Source: Gordius sp. MW1 (lineage: Eukaryota; Nematomorpha; Gordioida; Gordea; Gordiidae). From it: a DNA stretch of 64,000 bases. This document shows, piece by piece, positions 39,893 to 51,501 of the stretch (position 1 is the first letter of the stretch; each line of letters begins with the position of its first letter). A program made the position numbers and the translations under genes. A model generated the notes under the pieces. It saw only the letters and a list, made by a program, of their open reading frames with translations. It ran no database searches and was not told where the DNA came from. The DNA lies in assembly GCA_964036665.1 (NCBI GenBank), contig OZ038527.1:4092001-4156000 (forward strand), in the 5' to 3' direction.

Positions 39893-41777
39893 TAATTTCT
39901 ATGCAATTTATGGGCTCGTTTTTTGTTGTCCGTCAGTCCGTCCACCAAGTTATTTGCCCCAGACTTTTGACCTGGAGCTTCGAGTTCAAGCCCAGGAGAG
40001 AACGAATTTTTTTTTTAATTAAATTAATATTTTGTTCTTGTTAATACCATTGATAATATGACTTTTTGACCGTCCGCTGGCTCCTGACCAATGAAAAAAA
40101 TGACTATGGGTTAAATAAATCAAAAAATTTTTTTTCGTTTTTGAATTGGTTAACATTGATAATTACCCTATGCCCTTCCCTACAAGGCCTATGCCGCTAC
40201 TGATATGGGTCCCTGTGCCCCTACAAAAGCCTATGCCTCTACTGATGTGGGTTCGAATCCCGGCGAACGTTCTGAATTGCTGGTTCGAATCCCGGAGAGG
40301 GCAAAATTTTTATTTTTTTTTTAAATTTAATTAATATTTTGTTCTTGTTAATACCATTGATAATATGACTTTTTGACCGTGTTCTGACTACTGACCATTG
40401 AAAAAAATGACCACTGGCCAAATTGTGAATCGAATTTTTTTTTCGTTTTTGAATTGGAATATTTGGTTAACATTGATAATTACCCTATGCCTCCCCTACA
40501 AGGGCCTATGCCTCCTGATATGGGTACCTGTGCCCCTACAAAAGCCTATGCCTCTATTAATGTGGGTTCAAATCCCGGAGAGGGCAAATTTTTTTTTTTT
40601 TAAATTAAATTAATATATTGTACTTGTTAATACCATTGATAATATGACTTTTTGACAGTGCCCTGGCTACTGACCAATGGAAAAAATGACCATTGGCCAA
40701 AATGTGAATCGAATTTTTTTTTTCTTTTTTTTTTGACTCGTATGCTTGGTACTGACCAATGGAAAAAAATGACCAATGGCCAAAATGTGATTCAAAATTT
40801 TTTTTTTTATGACTCGTATGTATTTATAGACCGTCTCTTGGTACTGACCAATAAAAAAAATGACCATTGGCCAAATTGTTTTTAAGGAAAGGCTACAATT
40901 TCAAAATGCTACTCCCAAAATCATTATAAAATACTGAACCAAATTCTTGAATATTTGATGATCAAAAAACGCCTATTGCTGAAGTTTTTTAAATCAGTGG
41001 TTCTTAACCTTTTTATACACGCGGCCCCCCCCCCAAATATTTTATAATTTTTTTGCGGCCCCCCATTTTTTTCATAATATTTTATATTTGTTAAATTATC
41101 TATAATATATTGATTTTCTGTTATTGTTTTATTTTATTATATAATAAACATAAACACAACTTTATTTTTTCATTATCTATATAAATAACATAAAAACTTC
41201 TACCATTCAAAAAATTATTTTCATTATAAATAAAAGTTACACAGATTTTTTTAATACCAGCGTCTTGTAACAGGAGGTAAAGAGTTCGAATCCCGGAGAG
41301 GACAAAATTTTTTTTTTAATTAAATTAATATTTTGTTTTTGTTAATAACAGACTTTTTTGGCCGTCCGCTGGCTACTGACCAATGAAAAAATGACCATTG
41401 GCCAAATTATGAATCAAAATTTTTTTTCGTTTTTGAATAGGTTAACATTGATAATTGCCCTAAGCCCTCCCCTACAAGGGCGTACGCCTCTACTAATATG
41501 GGTCCCTGTGCCCCTACAAAGGCTTATGCCTCTACTGATGTATGTTCGAATCCCGGAGAGGGCAAATTTTTTTTTAATTAAGTGGAAAATTTGTATAAAT
41601 ATTAACCAATCATTTTGCATTTAATACCCCCCTATAGGCATCTCGCCCCTTCCCACCTTTTTCGCCCATAAATTGCATAGCAAATATGCTAGGTTTATAC
41701 GGAGTATAGATGAGTTTCGTTCCCCCTTCTCTTCCCTTCTCCCCTCCCCCTTCCCACGAATGCCAAAGGCCCGAGTT
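39893..41777 (+). mobile_element. composite repeat, copy 4
   Basis: Starts TCTATGCAATTTATGGGCTC and ends CCAAAGGCCCGAGTT. It holds a tRNA-like module (39946-40004), several GGTTCGAATCCCGG modules with the CCTACAAAAGCCTATGCCTC lead (about 40250, 40290, 40565 and 41545) and hairpin units (40060-40890). Confidence 0.7.
40994..41065. mobile_element. hAT-type end fragment
   Basis: CAGTGGTTCTTAACC followed by GCGGCCCCCC tracts, the usual look of one end of a hAT MITE. The other end is not seen. Confidence 0.5.
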
Positions 41778-43796
41778 AATATAAGTAATGCTTGAATTGT
41801 TTATTTAAGCTATGAGATTTATTTCTCTATATTGAATGTTTTCATAATGATAAAAGGTCTTTGCCTAGTTTCAAATGTAGTTTCATTTTGCATTTATATT
41901 GCTATATATTACATGTTATTTACCAAACATAAACATAACGAATGAACATAAATAATAGGATTGCTTTGTTGATCTATCATTTTTGGCCTATGACTGTAAT
42001 AAATGATTATACAATGTTATTACCTAAACATATTTATATAAAACAACATGGCATTAACACGTGACAATGTAATGAATTGCGTATTATTGGGATCATGATA
42101 TATTTGAATAAACTATAAATCGGACTTTGAAGCTTTGTAATAATGACAATTCTTAAAGTCTTAATCTAAGCATTTGATTAAATTTCAATCATTGCTCAAT
42201 AACCTAATATTTTTAATTTCTCATGCTTTCATATAAAATAGTTATAGAATTTATTATATTTCAAACACATCTCTACTATTTTTAAGCCTTATAAGTCTAA
42301 ATCACTAAATGAGATTATTTGGCTTTATTATAACAGGACACATATTTAATCCTTGAGTTGAAATATTGCTAATAAAAGAACTCTCTAGGTTATTGATAAA
42401 ATAGGTTTTGAGATAAGGATATAATATTAAATTGGCCACACCCTTATGAATATTAGATATCCTTTATCAACTACTTTCTACCACCTTATTAATAAAATCA
42501 GAATAACCACATAATAAAGAAATGTAAATATAGTTTTACTATTTTTGCCCTTAAGCCTCTAGACCACTGATATAGCTCATTAAAAGTTTGATATTCCTGG
42601 GTTCCATGACCAAAATTTAAATATGGCTTTGCCATGAATTTAACGAGTAAGATTTATTTATACTCTATTAATAACTTTCCAAACATAAACATTTGCATTG
42701 GTAAACTTTGATAGTGGAAATTATATAAATTAAAACATATTAAATTTTAAGATTCATTTTTATTTGACCATAAAGTTAACCCCCCAAAAATAATCCTATA
42801 AAATAAATAATTAGCAAATGCTGGCATCACTAATTTAATTTCCTTTATTTTATCAAAATGCAACCAATGTTAATTTGTTATGTCTTGGAAAATGAGTTTT
42901 ATAATTGAACTATAAAAATTTATATACATTATTTGTGTGTTTCATTTCTGTTCCATTACGCTTTTCAATTATTTTAGTAGTTAGAATTATTTTGATATCA
43001 ACATGCCACCAATTCTCTCCCTCTACGTTATGTTGTGAGCCCTCCCACCCATCCTCGATCCCTTGTAACACAAAAACTCTTGATATCCAGTATCTAAAAA
43101 TAGTGCAACTATAGATTTCTAATCTGCTCCGGAAGCAGACGCCTACTCCTACTACCATGAATGGCCGGCGCCTTTCTTGACAAGGACCCGCCAAGAATCA
43201 AATAAACTGATTTAGCACAAGCCAAATTTAGCCTTGAGACTAGTTAAGTGTTTCCACTTCTATTTCTCTCCCCCCTCCCCCACTCCACTATCTATTTTTC
43301 GAACCATAATATGGATTTTACGAATAATGTATTTATATAACTCTATGTTTCCCTCGCCCTGCCCCTCCCCTCTAAAGAGTGCAGTTAATGCGAACTGTCT
43401 TATAGAACTTAAAGCTTGCGTCCTAGGGTATGGCTTCAATATATCCTTCTTCTTCTTTATCAGTTATTTGGTCCCACATTGGTGGGGTTTGTTTTATGTA
43501 TTTAATCTACTACAAGTTGACTATCCCCTTTGGATACGCTTTTTATTGTATATCAACTAAAAATTATTATACAGACGATGTTAGGAATTAGGATACAAAT
43601 GGGATAGTAAGGGGTTTCTTGTGGAAAATTAAATAATGAATTGCTATCAGGCCTTTTGTCTCTGATAATGTCTTGTTGTGTGTGCCTTGCGCCTGTTGTT
43701 ATTCACCCTTGGGTCCTTTACGTTACTCTTCTTTCTTATAATTTCTTTGTCCACCGTATACTATCGTCCAGCATCTGGTAATTATCCTTCGCATAT

Positions 43797-43960
43797 AGTT
43801 GCTAGTCTTCAAAGACTCTTTCCCCGAAACTTATATATATGACAAATATTACAGTTTATTTTAATGATGCCGCATCTGGTTGCTAGTCTTCAAAGACTCT
43901 TTCCCCAAAACTCATATATATGACATATATTACAGTTTGTTTTAATGAGTTTAGAGAATT
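43797..43960. repeat. two tandem copies of an 81-bp unit
   Basis: GCTAGTCTTCAAAGACTCTT starts at 43801 and again at 43882, each followed by TATATATGACA and ATATTACAGTTT. Confidence 0.85.
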
Positions 43961-46900
43961 AATATGGCTTTAATATATATAATATTATTTCTCTCTCAAA
44001 TCATCTAGCAATTTATCTCATAAAAGACAAATAACTGTTTACCAAGCATAACACACTTATAAGGTTTAGGGTTTTTCTTTTTTTAAATTTATCCTAGCCT
44101 CTTTAGAGTTCTTTACGAATTTATTAAAGCAGCGTTGAATTTTGAGCCCCATATGCATATATCTATACCATAATCATAACATTACACTCAATAACTTAAT
44201 TTTAAAATAAAGAAACTGTTAAGTAATGAGAAACTTCAATATAGAAGGAAATACTCTAGAGCTCCCTCGACATCCTTTAGACCGAAAGCACTGTGGGCTT
44301 AAATTCTAGTAATCAAACTATCCTGCCTAAACTTTGATCTCGCGAGTCGGACTATACTTAAATTGTTCACTAGTTAGCCCCCCCCTCCCCACAGCCCTTA
44401 ATTAAACTTCTTTACACATTATTGGTATACGTCTATTGGTACTATTATCTCGGCTCACACCCCTCCCACACAGTGAGCCACGTCGCTCCCAGGGGCTTTA
44501 GGCGTCATGTAAGTTATCTGCATGTGCAATTTAAAAAAGGACAAAAAAGCTCATTTTTGCAATTTTGAACTCGATTATTTTATAAACTTGATGTATGGTG
44601 GAAAAAAAATAAAAACATATTTATGTTCACCACAAAAAACTGTTGCCCGTTTTTCAGTTAATTTTTTTGTAGACCTGTGTATTTAGACACTCTCAAACAT
44701 TTTTTAAAGTTGGAAAAAGGGGTCAATCAAACTTAAGTACAAAATTACTTATTATTTTATTAAGCTTTTATATTTTATTTGTAAAATTTTTAGAGGTATA
44801 GCTGAAGGGTGGCAATCAATGTTTTTGCTCCGTTAATGTATAAACTTTTATTTAATTTATTTGCAATACTAAATTATTCAGTCACGGGGCTACCACAATT
44901 TGGATTATGGATAGGCAAATAGGTTGGCGACAAACAAGTATTGTAACTTTATCAAAATTTATACTAATTGTTATGTGGGAGCTCTTAAATCTACCTCTTG
45001 CTGGCAATCTTATGCATTTAAAAGTCCTAATCTATATCAAAGCTCAAGTATATATACTTTTAAATGTAATATCAAGGATCTATTGGTGAATATATTTAAC
45101 TTCTAAGATTATACAAATGGCATATAAGGAATTATAAATTTTGCATTATTACAAAGTTAAAAAATTAATCAAAAAAAGAAAACTAAATAAATTTTGAACG
45201 CAAAAACCAAATGTTTAAAAAATTTTATTAAAATTTTAGGTCTTAATATTTAATTTTATAGGACAGTTGTAACTTTCTCCTACTGAATAACAAATTTCAT
45301 ATAACAAAGATCTAATCCATGATTAACTTAATTGTCAAAATTAGTGGTACATAAAGATTTAAAAAATGTTCCATTGTATACGCAAAATTCTAAACTTTTT
45401 ATATTTATGCGAAAATAAGTAAAAGACTAGATTTTTGTAGCGTGTAAACTTTCAAAATTGATTTGCAAATATAAACCGCCCATTAATGATTTAATTCCAG
45501 CTGCACTGCTTATTAATATATGCTATTGCTGCAATATATACAAGATAAATTTGTGACAAGTTAGTTTGAAATGAGTGAATTAATTTTTTTTTAAATAATA
45601 AGAATAACTCATTTCATATTTATCGTTAATAAATGCTAATATTTTGCAAAATATTAAATATTTTAACATCTGGTTAATTTGTTTTAAATAGATGCCATAT
45701 CATGTTACAATTTTCTCGTGCCATATATTCATTTATTTAATGTAAGATATTTAGTTATTAAATAGCAAATTACGAATTATATTAAACAATAATTATAGTT
45801 TTATTATATATATTTTGCTAATAGAAAGTTTTAAGTAGTTTTATTCAAAGTTTAATAGTGTATGTAAACTTTTTTGTCTGATTTCTAATGCACATATTTT
45901 TGGGTCAAATAATTTTAAGGTTTGCAAATTTTTATTTTGTTCGAAAGATGATTACAAAAAATATACAAGCTTACATTTATTTAGATTATCATTACATTGT
46001 ATAGTATCTTTGCTTGCTAACATTAATTTTGAATTGTTTTACAGGGTTCAAAATGATTTTTAGCTATTGAGATATCTGATAAATCAGCAAATTATTTAAA
46101 AGTGTGTGCCTTATAAAAGTATATTTTTTAGTATTATAATGTCATATATATTGAGTTGGCATTAATAACACTTATTTTTTTAATGATTAAGATGAAGAGG
46201 ACTGTTTATTGTATATATTACTTATGATCTTTATTATGTAAAAAGCATATTTAAATCTTTAATAAGACTATAAATTACATAGCAATTAACAGATTTTAGC
46301 CTTTGAATCACCTGAATATTTGAAAAGAATATAAAATTTACAAATTATTTTAACATATGCATCCCTTAATTAAGCTAAATAAAATTCCATTAGTTGTACA
46401 AATATAGCAAACCTTTGCATTTTAATCAAAAGTTTTTTCCTTACTTTTTCACTCATGCCAAAATAAGATTTTGATGATTAAACATTTAGTACTATTGAAA
46501 TAGTGATCAAAATTGCTAGGTTAGCATTGTTTTTGTTGATTTAAGTTGCCAGCACAATTCCCTCATCATTTTCAACTCTTGTTTGGCTTGAATATAAGCT
46601 ATTTTGCAACCCAACAATTAATCATTTTGTTTTCATCTTTGCCAAATGATGAAGCCAAAAATTTAAAGAAATTTACGATGATTCACATATAACTTCTTAT
46701 ATTAGCTTCATTAAATATAAATTTATATTATATAACTAATATAACTTACAGTAAACCAACAGTCATGACTTAAATTTTTGCGGTATGTTAATTGCAGACG
46801 ATACAACGTCTTTTTAAATTTTTATGCTAAATTTTATTATTTTTGAACATTTTCTCTAAATTTATGCAATAAACGGAATGTTAATTCGTTTGCCATCGAA

Positions 46901-47489
46901 TCAGGCATGCACTAAATTGACCTTTAAAAGTAGATTTTAATTTCTAAACAACCTCTTAGTACCACTTTAAATTAGGATTGCTTTGTAATCTCTTTCAACT
47001 AGTCTAAAAGTTTCGAGCTACAAATATATTACAAATTTTGAGACTTAGTAGTATTTTAGACAGAAAGCATTCATAAATATTCAATTATAGGACATCATTT
47101 TTATATTATTTGAATTGGGAATGAAAATGGTAATATTCTATCGGTCACCACAAGTCATTAATGATAAAATTTATATATAATTGCATATTTTTTAAATACT
47201 CAAGCTGTTTAACTTGGCTGTGATCATGGTAGGCGAGTTCGAATTTAAGCAGGAGGCAACAAAGTTCAATATTTATTTAGGGGGCGGGTTTTTGGTGTTT
47301 GCGTAACTAATCATTTTTTTAATAACAACTTTTGTGAAGCTGTAATATCATAGATTAATACTTTGTATTTATATATACGTTTAAGTTCGTTGTTCCTAGT
47401 GTAATATACTGGTGTTTTGATCATCACATGTTTTAGTTGATTTATGCATATTAATAAAGCTTCAGCGTATTTCTGAGTAGTTGATATAC

Positions 47490-47615
47490 TACATTGTAGT
47501 TAAGAATACTACATTTAAATTAATTCAATTTTTATATCAATACTGTAATGCATATTTAAACATCTTAATTATTATTAATTTTAATATAGATTACATTGTA
47601 GTTAAGAATACTACA
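47490..47615. repeat. direct repeat of a 24-bp word
   Basis: ACATTGTAGTTAAGAATACT occurs at about 47493 and 47592, about 100 bp apart. Confidence 0.75.
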
Positions 47616-47869
47616 GAAGCTGAAAGAAATAAATTTAATAAATTAAGATTATAAATATTTGGAAAACATTCGATATATTGCTATTAAAAATTAAAAATTA
47701 TACTTGTTTATTTCGGCTTGGGAAAGGGTTGTTTTAAACGCTTCGCCTTCTCTTGGATCGGGTTTATTTTATAATATATTATCGTTAGGGTACCTGGGCA
47801 AAGCCATTATTTGTATAACTGCTGGCTGAAGTGCCCTGTTTTGCTTGATTATTAATTATTTATTTTACT

Positions 47870-48045
47870 ATTATTGTAAAAACGGCTGGGTTTTGTTTGG
47901 TCGACCTTAATATTTAACTAAGACTGACGGGCGTCTGCTTTTTAAATCTCGACTAAGTTTAGTGGTCGACTAAGAATGATAGACCAAAATTCTTTGGTAT
48001 GTTTATGTTTAGTCGACCAAAACCAGGCCGCGTTTTGGTGACCTT
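47870..48045. mobile_element. REP-B MITE copy
   Basis: Starts TTGTAAAAACGGCTGGGTTT; the right end (CCAGGCCGCGTTTTGGTGAC) is decayed. Confidence 0.7.
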
Positions 48046-48094
48046 GCTTGCAGTAAAATCGAAGGTAGGTGGTACTGTGTTCTGTGCTCACTTA

Positions 48095-48262
48095 CATGGG
48101 CGTAACCAGCATTGGAATTAGAGAGGGGGGCAATAATGATTTAGGGAGGGGCAAAATGATTATTTTTAAAAATTTTAGCCATACTTTTAATAAATTTTAA
48201 TAAATATTTGGATTTAGAGGGGGGGCAGCCACCCCTCCCTGCCCCTCCCCCTTTGGCTACGA
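48095..48262. mobile_element. REP-A copy
   Basis: CATGGGCGTAACCAGCATTG at the left, CCCCTTTGGCTACG at the right, with CAATAATGATTTAGGGAGGG inside. Confidence 0.85.
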
Positions 48263-48390
48263 GAGGGGCGAAGTTTAAAATCGATTATTTAGCGGGGAAG
48301 TTATGCGGCAAAGGGGAATATTCAATTAACGTTAAATTATGTAGGTTTATTATATGAGAAGTAAGTAAATGAATTGCGGGTTTATCGATA

Positions 48391-48743
48391 ATAATTACCC
48401 CTTTCAGGAGTGCCGCAATTAACTTAAAAGTTTACCCTAATTAGCGCCATCTATCGGCGATTTTAATTAGAGACTAATTTCAACTATATATATCCCTATC
48501 TTTTTTAGCATGTGACTTCGAAAATGATAACAGACATATAACGTCTTCGCTCTTATTAGAGCTCATCAGTATGTCATAGTTAATCTTCTAGTCACACACT
48601 AAGCGAGATAGGTATATATAATGCTCAAATTAAGATAGGGATATATATAGTTGAAATTAGTCTCTAATTAAAATCGCCGATAGATGGCGCTAATTAGGGT
48701 AAACTTTTAAGTTAATTGCGGCACTCCTGAAAGGGGTAATTAT
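48391..48743. mobile_element. foldback element (REP-C), copy 2
   Basis: Inverted arms over 100 bp long: ATAATTACCCCTTTCAGGAG at the left and CTCCTGAAAGGGGTAATTAT at the right. The centre is longer than in copy 1 and contains a partial internal duplication of the GATAGGGATATATATAG block. Confidence 0.88.
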
Positions 48744-50360
48744 TATCTTCTGATTATTATGTAGGTTTATGTTGTAACGAGGACTTACCCTGTTACCAAA
48801 TCCCTTCCTACCTAATGTAACATTTTGATTATCATTTTATAAAAGCTATCGCTTGTTTTTTGTTGTCCGTACGTCCTATCCGTCCGTCTTGTCCAACTTT
48901 AATTTAATAAATTCTTTTAACAACATTCAGCTTGCCCCTTCCCCCTATGATTTGATTTTTTTATCTGGAATTTCATCTTTATTCCTCTTTAAATAGTAGG
49001 TGTCCATAACGATACTCCCTTAGATGCGATCATCTGGGATCCGTCCCTGTGACTCCAACTGACGACCGAAGACATTTCTATTAAGGTGTAGCCTCTTTAA
49101 ATTGGCTAGTTATTCATGAATACAATTGAAATTTTCCTAAAAAAGAGAGGAAATTGCCCAATTTTTTTCCATTATTTTTGGAAGGAATTTTACATGCTGT
49201 TTTAAGTTAAAATATTGCACTGCTGACCATCAACGAGTTTGTTGTGAATGAGATGAGTACAATTTTGTTTATCAGCTCTATTTTGGTTTTCTGCAGATAG
49301 AGAAGCTTTGCTTTTGAAGGTCGGCAAAAGCATTTCTCTTTTTCTTCTGCCGTAGCGTAGTGTAGTAGCCAACTCGATAAATTAACTAATTTGACCGGCC
49401 CTCCCCCCGCCTCCCCGCCCTAACTTCTTTAGATTGATTTACGCTTTCTCTCGTCAACACATTTTACAAGGTCATCGGCTGTAATGACAAAAACAATGAT
49501 TTGACCCCCCCCCCCTCCCCCGGCCTGCTAATTAAAACTGTAGCAATTTCGATAAATAGCAATTAATTGTCGCGTTAGTGCTAAATTCTTCGTTAGAGAA
49601 AATGTGGTATTTTGGTATTTATTAGGGTTATTTAAAAGGCTTTATATTCATAGACTGCTCATGTCATACGTTTCATATGTGTATCGTTAAATCCACCATA
49701 TTGAATTTGGCAAGCTCCTCTGTTTTTCTCCTGTGCCCCCCCTACTGTTCAAATAGATCAAGTGAATATTCCTTCCTCATTGATTACTAAATAAAAACGA
49801 ATGTCAATATATATAATTATTCAATAAAATGCAGATGGCACTAACTGGCTTTGACATCACATCTTCGTATTTTTTATTGTTATCAACCGTGTAAAAGATG
49901 AATATTTTAAAATGCCGTTCCTAATGTTAACTAGTTCTAAATTGTTTCATTAGATTTTAAAAACACTTTAACCAAATTCACTATATAATCTCGATGGCCT
50001 TCCCTTGTTTGTGCACATTTAAAAATGGCGGAAAAAACGATACTCTTATTTAACGTTGATGGGCAGTCTATCTGTTATAATATGTTTATAATGTAGTAAT
50101 AATTTGAACGGTTTTCCCGCGATTTTGGACTCATCTAAAATATACACGTTTAAGACAATATCTATTTATTGTCCCCGATGACGAATTTTTGTTTTTAAGA
50201 CCTCTTCTACTTATTATCGTTAATTCGCACCTTTAGTGCCGGGTTTGTCCGAAATTTCCAATCTTTCGAATTAAATGTTTTTCGTATTATATTCATACGG
50301 CAATGTGGTAATGTGTTTGTTTTATGAACTTTTAAATGAATGAACATTTAAAAAGCTTAT
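48744..50360. other. intergenic DNA upstream of the ACSL-like gene
   Basis: No gene seen. It holds a fragment of the composite-repeat start (GTTGTCCGT..., about 48855) and a copy of the dispersed GACTGCTCATG repeat (about 49655-49690). Confidence 0.5.
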
Positions 50361-50482
50361 TGGTCTGTTTTCCTAGTCGACCGCTATGCCTGGTCGAAAT
50401 TTGAAAAACAGACCTTTGTCGACCATAAGTCTTAGTAAACCAACCGTCGGCCAAACATAACCTAGCCGTTTTTACGACACTG
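50361..50482. mobile_element. REP-B MITE, right half
   Basis: From TTGGTCTGTTTTCCTAGTCG to CCTAGCCGTTTTTACGACAC; the left end is missing. Confidence 0.7.
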
Positions 50483-51115
50483 GTGGTAAGCCGACGGCCA
50501 CAATAGCTTGGCTAGCCTTGAGCGAAATTATGAAAGTTTCTCAAAGTTAAAATTTTTTTTTGGCATTCAACCTAGGAATGTTATTCGCTTTTAAATTCTT
50601 GTTTCCCAAAAATAATTTTCAAGGTTCTATACTTTTCAGCAGTACAAATTTTGTTTAAAGCATGCAAAGTTAATTTTCCAATTTTTAGCTCTCTCTCGCT
50701 CTCCAATAAATCCACCCACCCGCGAGCTCGTCTTTTCTCAAATTTTTAAATCCCTGATTATTTTTTGTGAAAACACCGCCACGCGTCTGTCATTATAATT
50801 TCATTAACACCAAAACATCACCAGTGCAGTGTAGCTAGTATGTACATTTCTCATTTAATATTTAATGTATGTAATCCCTTTCTCCTTTCAAAATTTTTTT
50901 ATTGGCACGCCGCACCCCGATCTATACACCCCCAAGCAAAGCCGTTTGCCAGCAATTCGCTTCCCCTCTCATCCAATTTTTAAAATAATTTACTTGCTAA
51001 ACTTTAGAGAATCCTATGGATTACAGGGATTCTAAGGATGAATAATAATATGCGTAGTGTTAAATCTTGGTACATAAAACATGCTCTTGTTTTCTTAAAA
51101 TAATGGGGTATTAGC

Positions 51116-51243
51116 TATTGCTGTAAAAACGGCTGGGTTAAAACTAACGGCCGACTCTAGTCTGTTCTTCAAATTTCGACCAATCCTAGAGGTCGACTAG
51201 CATAAGTCGAGTAAAACTAAATCCAGCCGTTTTTACAACACTA
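51116..51243. mobile_element. REP-B MITE about 110 bp before the ACSL start codon
   Basis: GCTGTAAAAACGGCTGGGTT at the left, ATCCAGCCGTTTTTACAACA at the right, 128 bp. Its position could place it in the promoter or 5' UTR. Confidence 0.85.
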
Positions 51244-51351
51244 TTAGCTTTGTGATGTTCTACTATTTCTAAAATTTAGCATTTTTAAATTTATTTTTAG
51301 TTTTTTGCCTGTTTTATAACGTTGAATTTTTTAAACGTTAATCTAGTACAT

Positions 51352-51501
51352 ATGCCTGAATCGACGTTAACATACGTAGCGGGAGCCGTGGGGGCCTTGG
51401 GTGTTAGCACCATAGCCGGCATGACCGCGTGGTATTGGTCTCACGCCCCCCAAGCCTATCGCCCGCCCGTTGATCTTTCTAAACAATCTCGAGAATTACC
51501 G
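51352..51501 (+). CDS. ACSL-like exon 1 (membrane anchor)
   Basis: 50 codons: a hydrophobic Ala/Gly/Val segment, then [11 protein letters not shown], which matches the PPCDLSMQS segment after the anchor of ACSL1. Ends in phase 0 at donor GTAATT. Confidence 0.85.

Larger units (their letters stand above)
41778..47869. other. 6-kb AT-rich region without recognisable genes
   Basis: Mostly AT-rich non-coding DNA. Exceptions are a GC-richer patch at 42990-43560 with open frames on both strands that match no family I know, a C-rich patch at 44380-44510, and the short repeats listed separately. Confidence 0.6.

Noticed and set aside
51322..51351. A start of the ACSL protein at 51322
   Set aside because: That codon is TTG. 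The first in-frame ATG is 51352 and gives a plausible N-terminal anchor.
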